From NCBI RefSeq assembly GCF_000005505.3, contig NC_016131.3, positions 65,434,355 through 65,498,354 of the forward strand: a DNA stretch of 64,000 nucleotides, read 5' to 3'. Made by a program: the position numbers and the translations under genes. Shown here piece after piece: positions 1 to 10,397 of the stretch. The notes beneath the pieces are model-generated. The model was not told the origin of the DNA, did not search any database, and worked only from the letters and a program-made list of their open reading frames with translations. The first letter of the stretch is position 1. Each line of letters begins with the position of its first letter. Origin of the DNA: Brachypodium distachyon. Lineage: Eukaryota > Streptophyta > Magnoliopsida > Poales > Poaceae.

Positions 1-349
1 ACCTATTGTTGTGTCGTGATGTCTTAACCAGTAATCAGCTCTCTTTATATTCTTGGTCTCGACCTGCTGATTTTTAATTTTCAAGTTATCATTTATTTAC
101 CGTTTGCAATTGAGGTATGCCTTGTTGATCTCCATGATCTACGGGATCGTAAACCTAACATCGTGTCGTCATGCCTTAACCATCAAAGAACAAACTAGTG
201 AAGAGATTCGGCCCTATCTTTTACCTTCCACAAACCAATTGAGCAATTCGTCGACGCACATGGAACCTCTCGCAAAAGTAGACGTAACCAGCCTGCAGCC
301 CGTCGTTGAGGACATACCTCGTATCAACAAGTAACACTCATAATCGAGA
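1..349. other. intergenic, nothing recognised
   Basis: AT-rich sequence. A 76-codon open frame at 104-334 (plus) has no recognisable domain and no supporting signals, so I do not call it a gene. Confidence 0.5.
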
Positions 350-1096
350 AGCCTCTGGCACTCCCAAAATTAGAATGGTATGCACGAAATAGTTTGTCGC
401 ACTTCCAAAATCCCAACTAACAAGGACCCCCTACCAAAATTACTTGCAACTAACCGGGGCTCTCAATCGTGGGCCATAAAAAAAACTACTCCTTCCGTCC
501 CATAGTAAGTGACTTTTTATTACATGTATCTAGACATCTTTTAGGCACAGATATATCCAAATTTGAGCAAATTTGAGTCACTTAATATGGAGTACTCCAT
601 TAACTTTTATCGGAGTAATGTTGCCCCTCTACTCCTGTCAAGCAAACATGTGCTAAAATTGATACGGACTGTGATTGAACCAATCAAAATCCAATTGGCA
701 AGAAAAAAAATCAAAATCCTGAAAGGAGGCGTACGAAACTTGGGATCAATTTTATCTGGTGCGACCTCCTTTTCTTTACCTTGCTACGTCGGGTTCCTTC
801 TGTACCAGAATATACTTTATTTTCTTGTTCAAATCCAACAAAATAGGATAGAATCCCACACCTCTTTGCATGGACCATGTCCATAATTTCGTGGACTTTG
901 CATGATGCAGCTCACGTCCATCCGACCATCCGTCAGCCTCCCGCGTGCATCTCAATGCATATTCCCATCCACCCTCTGTGCGCTGGAGGGGTACACCGAC
1001 ACGGCCGCATTGTTGATGAGCCCTGTCGCCGGGTGTGGAAAGGTTCCGAAAAAACGAGTACTCCAGGTGTATTTAGAACCTCCTCCGCAGAACGGT
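350..1096. repeat. direct duplication, copy 1
   Basis: This stretch is repeated with divergence at 1311-1766 in the same orientation. Shared landmarks are a block around 388-465 (matched at 1348-1424), an AACATGTGCTAAAATTGATA block, a GAATCCCACA block and a terminal AGAACCTCCTCCGCAGA. Copy 1 holds a Stowaway MITE (489-592) and extra internal sequence that copy 2 lacks. No gene is evident in either copy. CATGCATG-like motifs near the right ends may be promoter-derived, but that is a guess. Confidence 0.75.
489..592. mobile_element. Stowaway MITE (3' end truncated)
   Basis: It begins CTCCTTCCGTCCCATA after a TA dinucleotide and carries the typical internal ACATGTATCTAGACATC and AAATTTGAGTCACTTAATAT segments. 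The right terminal repeat is cut short (ATGGAG) before the second TA. Stowaway elements are non-autonomous Tc1/mariner MITEs that duplicate TA. The duplicate copy at about 1435-1445 is an empty site. Confidence 0.85.
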
Positions 1097-1310
1097 AGCT
1101 TCCACAACAAGCTTGTAATCCGTCATTAATGCAAGGACGGACAAGTAGAAGTAGGAGTATTACTTTCACGAGAGCCTCAAACCTGAGTAAACTGTGTTCA
1201 TGCGTCCTTGTTAGCTGACGGAATCACCAACACACACGTGTCGCTCTCACAAAACACAAAGTCCATAACAATGTGTGTGCAATTCGTACACATACATCGA
1301 GAATCACCTT

Positions 1311-1766
1311 GCTCTCCCAACATTAGAATAGCATGAACAAAATAGTTTGTTGCACTTCCAAAATCCCAACTAACAAGGACACCCCTACCGAAATTACTTG
1401 CAACTAATCAGGACTCTCGATCATGGGCTATAAAATGAACTAATCAACTCTTACCGGAGTAACTATCAAGCAAACATGTGCTAAAATTGATACGGATTGA
1501 ACCGATCAAAATCCTGAAAGCAGGCCATCCTTTTCGTTACCTTGCCTCCGTTTGGGTTTCTTCTGTAACAGAATATACCTTATTTTCTGGTTTAACTCCA
1601 ACAACAAATCAGGAGAGAATCCCACATCTCTTATTTGCATGGAGAGAGCCCATAATTTCGTGGTGTTTGCATGCAGCTCACGCGTCCACCTCTCATGCAT
1701 GCAGCTCAATGCATATATTTCCTTCCACTCTTCATTGTACATGTTAGAACCTCCTCCGCAGAGCGA
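1311..1766. repeat. direct duplication, copy 2
   Basis: Second copy of the 350-1096 segment, in the same orientation. It is shorter, lacks the MITE and lacks an internal block of roughly 30 bp. It ends in the same AGAACCTCCTCCGCAGA motif. Confidence 0.75.
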
Positions 1767-1776
1767 CGGCGGCTAA

Positions 1777-2105
1777 GGGCATCTCTAAGGGTTAGCCCTT
1801 ATTTGTCCTCTCCATGTGTCCATTTGAGGGATCTTTGGACAAATGAGAATGAGCAAAATATCAAGTTGTCTAATGGCAGCCCTTCATTTGTCTCTTCATG
1901 AGTCTTTGACAAGTGGACAAGAATTGGATGAGTCTTGTACAAATAGGAACTCCTCGTACTCTTCCCTAATTTTGGAAACAAATGGGGGTGTGGACCGCTT
2001 TTAGACAAATGCAGGTTCTTATTGGGTTGTGCATTTTGCCCGTGAACCCATATAAACGGATTTGGACAAATGTGAAGAATTTGAGGGGTTCGCTTGAAGA
2101 TGTCC
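1777..2105. mobile_element. candidate MITE, family unclear
   Basis: The left end GGGCATCTCTAAGGGTTAG is an imperfect inverted match to the right end (reverse complement AGGACATCTTCAAGCG). The interior contains several ACAAATG/CATTTGT motifs in both orientations. No clear target duplication is visible, so both the boundaries and the family are uncertain. Confidence 0.4.
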
Positions 2106-2565
2106 TGACCGTGCGCACGCTCCCACGGCGATGGCAAGGCTGTCTGCGCGCCCCGAGAGCAAAGAAGCCGGGATGGATGGGCCTCGACGACTCGGCGATA
2201 AGCTCCATATAGGCTATCTGCAGCACGTGCAAGCACATCACGCTGAAGGTTCTTTTGGTGACACGTGCGGCTTCAGTTTGCTTGATGTTCGTCAGTTCAT
2301 CCGTCCAAGAGCAAATACCAATTTTGATGAATGGTTCCGGTATGAGTGATGAGAGCAGAAAAAACCCGGTTCAAATCGAGAAACGGTGGATTGTGAGCAA
2401 TGGTGTGCATGCAAGGTTCCACACTTGCACCGATTCACATATCTATTTGGAGTTTGAATGCAATGAATTAGGGATGAGATTAATTCTTATGATCTTCCGA
2501 GCTGTTCGATTTTAAAAAATCTATTTTAAATTATTCGTCCAACTATTGTGCTCGTATAAATTCTA

Positions 2566-2929
2566 CTCCCTCTGATCCATAATTACTAAACTGTACTAAG
2601 GGCATCCGCAATGTCTGTCTCTTAACCGACTCTTATTTAAAAATTGCTCATGTGAAGGAAAGAGAAATTGGAGAGAGAAGAGAATCGATTCTTCGTGAAG
2701 AGTCACACTCTTAAAGAAAGAATCGACTAAGAGTGTTAGCTAAGAGTCGACCTTTTAACCATTGTGCAACATCGCATTTAATGCTAACAGATCATCTAGA
2801 GTCAGTTTAAAGACACAAATCATTGCACGTGTTATTTTACCGTTGACCCTAAATCACGTGAAGAGTCAGTAATGACTCCACCATTGCGGATGCCCTAAAT
2901 CCAAGACACTAATTATGGATCGGAGGGAG
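2566..2929. mobile_element. short Stowaway MITE split by another MITE
   Basis: The outer ends CTCCCTCTGATCCATAATTA and TAATTATGGATCGGAGGGAG are inverted repeats flanked by TA. Removing the 296-bp insertion and one TAA leaves an element of about 65 bp. It resembles the intact 70-bp element at 12224-12293, which has an uninterrupted GTACTAAATC where this copy is split. Confidence 0.85.
2600..2895. mobile_element. Tourist-like MITE nested in Stowaway
   Basis: A 296-bp element with a perfect 14-bp terminal inverted repeat, GGGCATCCGCAATG, flanked on both sides by TAA (2597-2599 and 2896-2898). The 3-bp TAA/TTA duplication is the signature of PIF/Harbinger-derived Tourist elements. An inverted, truncated relative lies at 36655-36861. 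Confidence 0.88.
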
Positions 2930-3211
2930 TACCTACTGTTTCCTAAGCACTCGGTCTTGTTTTTATACATGTCATTTGCTCTTTCATGCTTATAACTTTT
3001 GTTTTTGCATGCCTTTTTTTATAGAAGAACTAGCATCCTTACCAATAAAAGGAATACAAATTAGGATGAGATATTTTTGATCTCAGCCGTCCATATATAA
3101 TCTCTAATCTAATTCTAAAATTACTGGATCTCTTACCCTTCCTAGTTACTCCTCTACCAAGAACCACTTTTTTTTTGGGAAGAATTCTTAATTGCTATTG
3201 CCTTGACATTA

Positions 3212-3324
3212 CTCTCTCCGTTTCATAATTCTTGTCTCTAATTTTCCAAAAATAAATGTATCTATTCATAAAAAAACATCTAGATACATGTAATATTTCG
3301 AGAAGAATTATGGAACGGAAAAAA
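3212..3324. mobile_element. Stowaway MITE
   Basis: Starts CTCTCTCCGTTTCATAATTC after TA, has the internal AAATGTATCTATTC and ATCTAGATACATGTAATATT segments, and ends GAATTATGGAACGG before TA. The right end is somewhat degraded. Confidence 0.8.
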
Positions 3325-4342
3325 TACTATACATTGTCTGTTCTATTGTCTATTATAGAAAAATGATCATACAAATTCAAATCCAAACAAACAGTGGCAA
3401 TTTTGACCAAAGAGCAGTCGGGCAAACTGTATCTACCGTTATATAATTAGGATATCTCACCTAACTATACCGTTCAGATTTTCTTAAATATATCTACTGT
3501 TGTTTATCATCAGGTGTACGAAACAAACTTTGTTGTCTTCATTATGGTACACGTGCATCGTCATATCGGGCAGCCGGGCAATGGCTTTCTCACACGTCAG
3601 ACACTCATTCCGGATTATTATTTTTGTTCTTTTAGACCCCTGCGAAACGCATTTGGCAGAAATGGCCTCCTCTCGAAACTAATGTCAAAATTCTGGCGGA
3701 AAGACTATCCGCCAACTAAATGGGCGGAAATCACGTACCGACATCTGAAAAGGCAGAAACGAACATTCCGTCGACCCAAAAGGCGGAATGGTGTTGTAAG
3801 TACAATTACGGCCATTGGTTTTGATTAGCTATACGCGCAGGGCTAGGTTAGCTAGCAGTCCTCGCTGGCTTTGGTTTTGGTTATCTGGGAGTAGTACTAG
3901 CTGGCAAGGTTAGCTAGCAGTACATGCTCGGTTTCGGCCACATTGTCTGCGCTTGACCGCCCAAGCTCAGCCGGCGCCGGTTAAAAACACTTTACCACAT
4001 CTCGCCATATGGCTTGAGTGAAGTTTGTTCCGCCATTTCAGTTAGCAATTAGTCACACGTGGTGCTTTTTGGCCTTTCCGTCTGGCTACCTTTGGCACTC
4101 GTTTCTTAAGGCGCTATTTCTGCCGATTTGTGTTTCGCAGGAGGCTAAAGTAGCAAAAAAAATCCTCATCCCGCCACACGTACACACGTGACCTAGGATA
4201 TAATCCTCTACTGTATTCATTGTCAGGAACATCAACTTGTCTAGTATAGTGTATAGAGATAGCGAGGGAAGAACACATCTCGGTCTGAATCTGCAACAAC
4301 AAATGCCGAGTTTTTTAACGGCTTGGCATTCATATGATGCTA
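3325..4342. other. intergenic, nothing recognised
   Basis: No gene, RNA gene or clear repeat seen. The open frames here are short and lack domains or splice structure. Confidence 0.5.
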
Positions 4343-4572
4343 CCTCCGTCCGGATTTATAAGGTCTCTATTGAATTTCGTGTCAAGCTTTGACCAACAGT
4401 AATACGAATAATATTTGATATATGTATACAAAAGTTATATCATTAGAAAGAGTTTTTCAATACGAATCCAATGATATCTTTTGTGCCAAAAGAACCTCAT
4501 ATTACCGATGTAATTTTTAGTCAAAGTTCAGCCTAAAATTCTGATGGGCCTTATAAACCCGGGCGGAGGGAG
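4343..4572. mobile_element. long Stowaway/mariner-type MITE
   Basis: A 230-bp element. The left end CTACCTCCGTCCGGATTTAT and the right end ATAAACCCGGGCGGAGGGAG are approximate inverted repeats bordered by TA. The internal TCAAGCTTTGACCA and AGTCAAAGTTCAGCC arms are also inverted. Confidence 0.75.
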
Positions 4573-4665
4573 TATCTACAACTTCAATGTTTCTGAGATA
4601 TATTATGGTATGAGAAGTGCATGGAACCAGTTCACCTTTCAATTTGTGAGCCGGTCTAACTTTCA

Positions 4666-5095
4666 ATTAATTAGAGAAAAGTATTTTTTTCGTCTCTCAA
4701 CTTGTCGGAAAGTTCATTTCTCGTCCCTCAAAATCAATTCGTATTTTTTTCATCCATCAACTTTCAAAACCGAACACTTTGTCCTTAAAGCTATCCGAAA
4801 CGGTTTGTCTAGCCATGTGTCCGGTTTGCACTTAATCCCGTGACCGCCGAGGCTGTTGAAATTGGCCATCGTCGTGTTATGGATTTCGTCCAGGCACTGG
4901 TTGTACTCCTCCTCCATCATTGGAAAAAAAATAAGTGAAAAAACTACGTAAAAATAAGACACGTGGCTAGAAAAACCACTTTGGATGGACTGAGGGACTA
5001 AAAGTTTTCGGTTTTGAAAATTGAGGGACGAAAAAAAGGACGAAAAGCGAACTTTCCGACAAGTTAAGAGACGAAAGTACTTTTCTCTAATTAAT
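4666..5095. mobile_element. long-TIR element with internal coding-like fragment
   Basis: A 430-bp element with terminal inverted repeats of roughly 140-150 bp. Its outer left end ATTAATTAGAGAAAAGTA mirrors the outer right end. Shared arm motifs are AACTTGTCGGAAAGTTC, TTTCAAAACCGAA and CTAGCCATGTGTC/CTAGCCACGTGTC. Between the arms, about 4810-4920 holds unique sequence with coding character on the minus strand (it begins with two Met codons and an acidic stretch and includes NSLGGHGIKCKPDTW). Long TIRs around foreign coding sequence recall Pack-MULEs. I see no clear 9-bp target duplication, so the superfamily is unproven. Confidence 0.7.
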
Positions 5096-5449
5096 ATCAC
5101 ACAAAATAAGTAAGCTAGCTTCCAAATAGACAAGCTCACCAGATCAATCATAAACATAGGCAATACCAGAAAAGTCAGGAATGCTGTAATTTTCATAGCG
5201 TCAGAGAAAGAGTAACATATTAAAGCCACCACAGCTCGTTTATTCTATAAGTTTACTCATAATAAAATCTCAAAAGACAGGGAAAAAACTCGCAAGGTTC
5301 TAGCTAAATCCTACTTATTATTCTATAACATGTATGTTACTTCATAAGACCAACCAGTAAGACTCCACGAACTAACAAGGAAGAGCAGCTATCTAATTAG
5401 CATATCCCTGAACAGAAAAATGGAACGCTCTTGGCTTGGTTGTGAAGCG
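5096..5449. other. 3' flank of the PABP gene
   Basis: AT-rich sequence downstream of the minus-strand PABP stop codon. It probably includes the 3' UTR. No separate gene is seen. Confidence 0.5.
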
Positions 5450-8400
5450 TCAGTTGGCGTTTACACCAGCAGAGTCAAGAAGGAAGCCGGGGTGCAGGGC
5501 CTCTTGATCCTCAGGCTTAGTTTTCGCCGCTTGCTGCCCTTGGAGCAGCTGGGCACACTCGTTAATTTTAGCAGACAACATGTCCGGCGAACAAATGAGT
5601 AAAACCACATCAGAACTATCTAGGTCCAGTAACATTCCAGTGATTTTACTGGCAAGTTCAGGCTGCAACAGACAAGGCATACTCGGTTAGTACACAGAAT
5701 TAGATCCGTTGGTTAGTTTTAAAAGGAAGGCAGTATCAAATAAGGGGTACACCAGATGAAGAATTACATGATATCTCTCGACCAATGGGTATAGTCTATT
5801 CCCGAGCATATTCCTTTGTTGGTCAGGTGGAGCAGCAGCCAGCAAGCTAGTGAAAGGATCATTCACTGATGAAACAGGGTCACTGTGATGGATGGCCAGG
5901 CCACTGGTCATAACATCAGCTGGGATGTACTTTGCATGACCGAACTGCTGCATACAAGGTAGCAAGTAAACTCCCTAGAACAACGGAGTTATGCATACTG
6001 ATACAAATATCAAATATCCAAGTTCATTAGTGGTAATTAGTAGCCTATCACACAACATCAGTAAATCAGCGAGCATTTTTTGCATGGCAATATATGCATA
6101 TCTGTGATCGAATTGGCGATATAATTAGTGCAGGTACTTACTAAAGGAACAAGGTGCGGTAGAATAAGCCATATAATAACATACTAATAAGATTATTAAA
6201 CGTAATTTAAATATGAGACTAAATGTACAACACCTGTTTTCTCAAAAAAGTGCAACACACTGAACATCAACAAAATGAAGTGATAAATCATACCTGCCGA
6301 GACATGGACATGAAATCTTTAGCTGTCTGTGCATGTGACACATAATTAACTGTGTGGGGAAAAGTCATCATGTTCCCAGTCATCCGTCCCCTGTTGTTTC
6401 TGTATTGCCTTGGGGTATTTGGCATCTGTGCAGAAATTACGAATGATCTTACCACATTTGCGATTGAAAGTAAAATAAAATTTAAACTTGAGCACATAAA
6501 GGCAAAGGACATACAAGTGGTGCATGAATTTGTTGGATGTTATGCGGTGAAGGGAACACATTCTGCCTCCATTCTTGGCCGAGCCCCATGGGTGGATACA
6601 TAAATCCTTGTCTTGAAGGACCTTGAGGGAAGTGCGTACTAGGATGGGCAAAGTACACATGAGGATAACCAGTGGGAATTACAGGGCTTGCAGCTCCTAC
6701 CATCGTAGCAAGTTCAGCAAAACGTTGCTCCAGCCTCGCTTTTCTGTCCTCTTTCCTTTGAGCAATAGCAACATATAATGGTTTGTCATAAAACATAACA
6801 CCTGCTTTATTCCAAACGAAATAACACATTTTTAGCACAGTGGTATAAATGTTAATGAGCTGGTGGAAAATAAGAAGAAAATTACCGCGCATGCTGCTTA
6901 CAGCACACTTTGCTTCATCCGGTGTGTTGTAACATACAAATCCAAATCCTTTGCTAATACCCTTATCATCACGCATAATCTTTACTGATGTGATGTTACC
7001 AAATTCATCAAAACGTTCGCGAAGGGTTTCATCATCAACTCTATCACTAATATTTTTTATATAGACATTCGAACCCTGTCAAACATAAATACACATTTGT
7101 AAATGGAAGATGTCACATATACGCGAATATAGAGGATGGAACATAGAGAATGTACAAAAGATAGAAAAGTGAAACTTGCATTGCTCTTAGTGAGTATTTC
7201 ATTTCTCTTCTCCTCATGCAAGAGCTGCAAATACTGCTTCCTTTCGGCCTTCTTTTGGGCCCTTGCCACATACAAACTTTTAGATCCTGATAAGATTGAC
7301 ACTATTAAATACAAGGGCATATACCAGTAAGAGTTATGGAGTATTTGTTAAATTAAATGCATGTCGTCAATATGCTTACCAAGAGGGATCCCATTCATGG
7401 CCTCTTTTGCTTTCTTGGCACTATCTGGGCTTTTGAAACTAACAAACCCAAAACCCTTTGATGTCCCATCATCTCTCTTCATTATCTTCACACTAATTAA
7501 TGGACCAAACTGAGAGAACTTCAGCTTAATAAGCTCCTCTGTCATGTCATCGTCTAGATTCTTCATGTACAAGTTTGTGTACTTGTCATCATTATTGGCA
7601 GATCGTTCGCTTTTCTTAATGAAATGAGCAACATGCCTGCACAAGATTGATGATTAATTGTCAAATTAAACTGTGTAAGGAACAATGTAGACAACCTCTA
7701 AATTAAGAGTAAGACAAAATCGATAGAAAAATAATTCTTGTTGTATCAAGGAGACATTGACTTACAGTTGCCTGCCCTCAAAGTGAGAGTTATTAAGATT
7801 CTCTATTGCAATGTCTGCAGATTCTTGTGCTGCAAACTGAACAAATCCGTAGCCTCTACTTGTCCCATCATCATTTCTAGCAACCTTACAAGATAAGATG
7901 TCTCCAAACTTGGAGAACAATTCTTGAAGAATCACATTGTCAATATGATCATTAAGATTCTGTGAATGAACAGTGTATTGGTTAGTACTTACATATGTCA
8001 ATGCACAGTCGCAAATAGTAACATGAAGTGGAGATATTGCTACTTTTTACCTTAACAAACACATTTCCGACACCACTTCTCCGGGCATCAGGATCTCGAT
8101 TAGACCACATTACTCTAATTGGCTTGTCCAAAATAAGGCTATGGTTCATCTTCTCTAAAGCAGTCATGGCTGTAAAATGTTAAAACAAGTCAAGAATGTA
8201 ATCAGTAGCGCCTCGTAAACAAAAATTAGGTATCGTGTAGGGGCATAAGTTGAAAAAAAATCAATAAAAAAAAGAAAGAAAGAGAGGATGAAGCATAGGA
8301 AAGTAGACAAGGTGTTTTACTGAACTTGGTTGAACACTGCAGGGATGCATATATAAAAAATAAATATGCATCGATACATAAAAAAATTAAATAGGCAATA

Positions 8401-9664
8401 GTATGCAATAATATTTGGGGCAGATTGAGGAAGAGACCTGACAAGATATTAATAGTCAAATTAATCACACTCCTATAAAACGGCATTAAAAAGGGAACAG
8501 GAAAGGGGGATTACGCAATTTCAAAATAAATAGTTCTAAGCAGCAAAATATATGACATGCAGACCATGTTTCCTAAATAATTATTTTTGCAACTCATATC
8601 AACAAAAATACAATTCATGTTTGGTTACATATCTTATGTTCCACATTACAGTATAAAGGAGCTCCATACATCTTCCTAGAACGACAACTCTTAAAAACAT
8701 CAAGCTACATGGAGAAAAGGAGATTCAACCAAGCTGTCATTAAAATATACAACATTCGTGTTTAATACTCCCTCTAATCCTAAATTCTTGACTCAAATTT
8801 GCTCAAATATGAATGTATCTATTCTTAAAAAGCGTATAGATACATGTAATATTTCGACAACAATTTAGGATCGGAGGGAGTACATATATATCTCTCTCTC
8901 TCAATTCATACATGGTAAAAATCAATGTGCTCAGACTCAAAATTAACCAAGCAACTGCATGGTCATTATGTGGGTGCACAAATTGCATGTTGAACATGCC
9001 CAAGCTATTAATTTCTATCACATCAAGTGTGGTAGCAGCATGCAGCAACCGCCCTAGTAACACAAGGAAACGCAATGGCAATGACACACATAGTCTGTAC
9101 CAGCGCCATGCATGTGTTTTCGCATGATTAAATAGGCATACTTTGATCAATCCAACAAAACATAATTTGAGATCGTCATCAAAACATATGATTATTTCCT
9201 CCTTATGCAGAATAAAACACGTCGCTCCGGATTTACGAATAACCAATCTATCAATCCGTCATCTAGCCGAGATCGGAAAAAAAAAACACGCAAATCAAAG
9301 GAAGCTATAGCACGCAGTGCCGTATGAAAAAAAAAACGAGATCGATCGGGATAGCGAGTGCGTGCGTACCGTCTGCTTGCGAGAAGTAGTTGACGTAGCC
9401 GTATCGGAGGGAGCTGCTTGTGGCGGTATCACGGCAGACGCGCACGGACGTGACGGCGCCGACCTTGCTGAAGGCGTCGAAGAGGTGCTCCTCCTGCGCG
9501 TCCTCGTGCAGATCGCCCACGTAAAGCGCGGGCACCGTGGCATTGGTCCCCGCCGCGGCAGCCGGCGGCGCCTCCTCGCTCGCGGGCACGGGCGCCGGCT
9601 CCTGATCCCGGCCGGCCATCATCTCCTCCGCGGCCGCCACCTCCGACTCCGGCGCCGCCGCCAT
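5450..9664 (-). CDS. polyadenylate-binding protein (PABP)
   Basis: Cytoplasmic poly(A)-binding protein, which coats mRNA tails and supports translation and stability. Ten coding exons on the minus strand: 9664-9370, 8169-8051, 7959-7766, 7636-7380, 7286-7180, 7075-6886, 6801-6515, 6425-6294, 5947-5768, 5662-5450. They give 657 aa, the usual PABP length. Four RRMs are seen at about 46-122, 133-210, 224-300 and 325-400, with RNP1 motifs LRYGYVNY, SRGYGFVQF, SKGFGFVSF and SKGFGFVCY. A linker follows, then a C-terminal MLLE domain (about 562-627) with KITGMLLDLD in place of the usual KVTGMLLEMD. The exon-9 donor was chosen so that VERYHPELASKIT aligns with the MLLE family; a donor 15 nt downstream would add VILHL. 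The intron after exon 5 starts with GC, not GT. Start: first ATG before an Ala-rich N-terminus. Which PABP class this is cannot be decided here. Confidence 0.93.
8768..8880. mobile_element. Stowaway MITE in PABP intron 1
   Basis: Begins CTCCCTCTAATCCTAAATTC after TA and ends GAATTT-like/TAGGATCGGAGGGAG before TA, with the internal TACATGTAATATTTCGAC segment. It is 113 bp long and lies wholly within the roughly 1.2-kb first intron. Confidence 0.87.
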
Positions 9665-10397
9665 ATATTACCGATCGGCGCGTTAGGTTCCGAGGAGAGA
9701 GGGGCGCTAGGGCTGTGGGCCTCTACGTCCTACGAGAGAGAGAGAGAGATTGGCAATGCGGGAAACCAAAGGGAAGGGGGCCGGGGCGAAGAGACGCCTC
9801 GATCTATTGCGTTCGCGGGGACGGGCGAGACTGGAGCGACGGCTGCGCGTGCGTTGCGGCGCGCGCAGTAGCCGGAAACCGCATGGGGTCTGACCGCGTG
9901 GGCCTCTGCCTCCCCACAAACAACGGTGTGACCGATACGCGACGCGATGGCCACCCGCCTCTCTCGCATTATACTATCTTCCCACAACTGAAGCTGAACG
10001 GAAACCCAACCCGAACTCCTTTCCCACCTCGGCGTTACGTTACTCCTCGCTCGTCGGGCCGTGTCCCTCTGCGCGCTGGGCCCGAGCTGTCGGCGTCACA
10101 AGGTGGCCGTCCTTGTTTCAGTTCGGCCACGCCTAACAGCAGCCGAGCAGCGTCCCCGCCTTGCCCTTGGTTAACTTGGTGAAATTACGAGGATACCATC
10201 GCCACCGCTCCGGCGCACGCAGGGGCAGGAGCGTCCACCGCCCGGTATTTGACCTCTCCCCCGTCTCTCGTGTCGGCGACGGCTCCCGACCCTTCCTCCT
10301 CCTCCTCTTTTTCCCCTTCCTCCCCCGGCCACCAACCTTACGCCCCCCCCCCCCCCCAATCCCCGGATCCGCCGCGGCGCGAGATCCGATCCGGGCG
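9665..10397. promoter_or_regulatory. shared upstream region, PABP and ARF GAP
   Basis: 733 bp separates the start codons of two divergently transcribed genes. It is GC-rich, with a GAGAGAGAGAGAG run near 9730 and a C homopolymer near 10350 that probably lies in the ARF GAP 5' UTR. No convincing TATA box is visible for either gene, consistent with broadly expressed housekeeping promoters. Promoter function is inferred from position only. Confidence 0.55.

Noticed and set aside
104..334. 76-codon open frame near the left edge
   Set aside because: Weak hydrophobic start, no domain and no neighbours to support it. The window begins too close to judge an upstream exon.
10161..10397. In-frame N-terminal extension of the ARF GAP open frame
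   Set aside because: The extension is leader sequence with a Pro-rich, low-complexity translation. The ArfGAP family starts at the ATG at 10398, just before the zinc finger.
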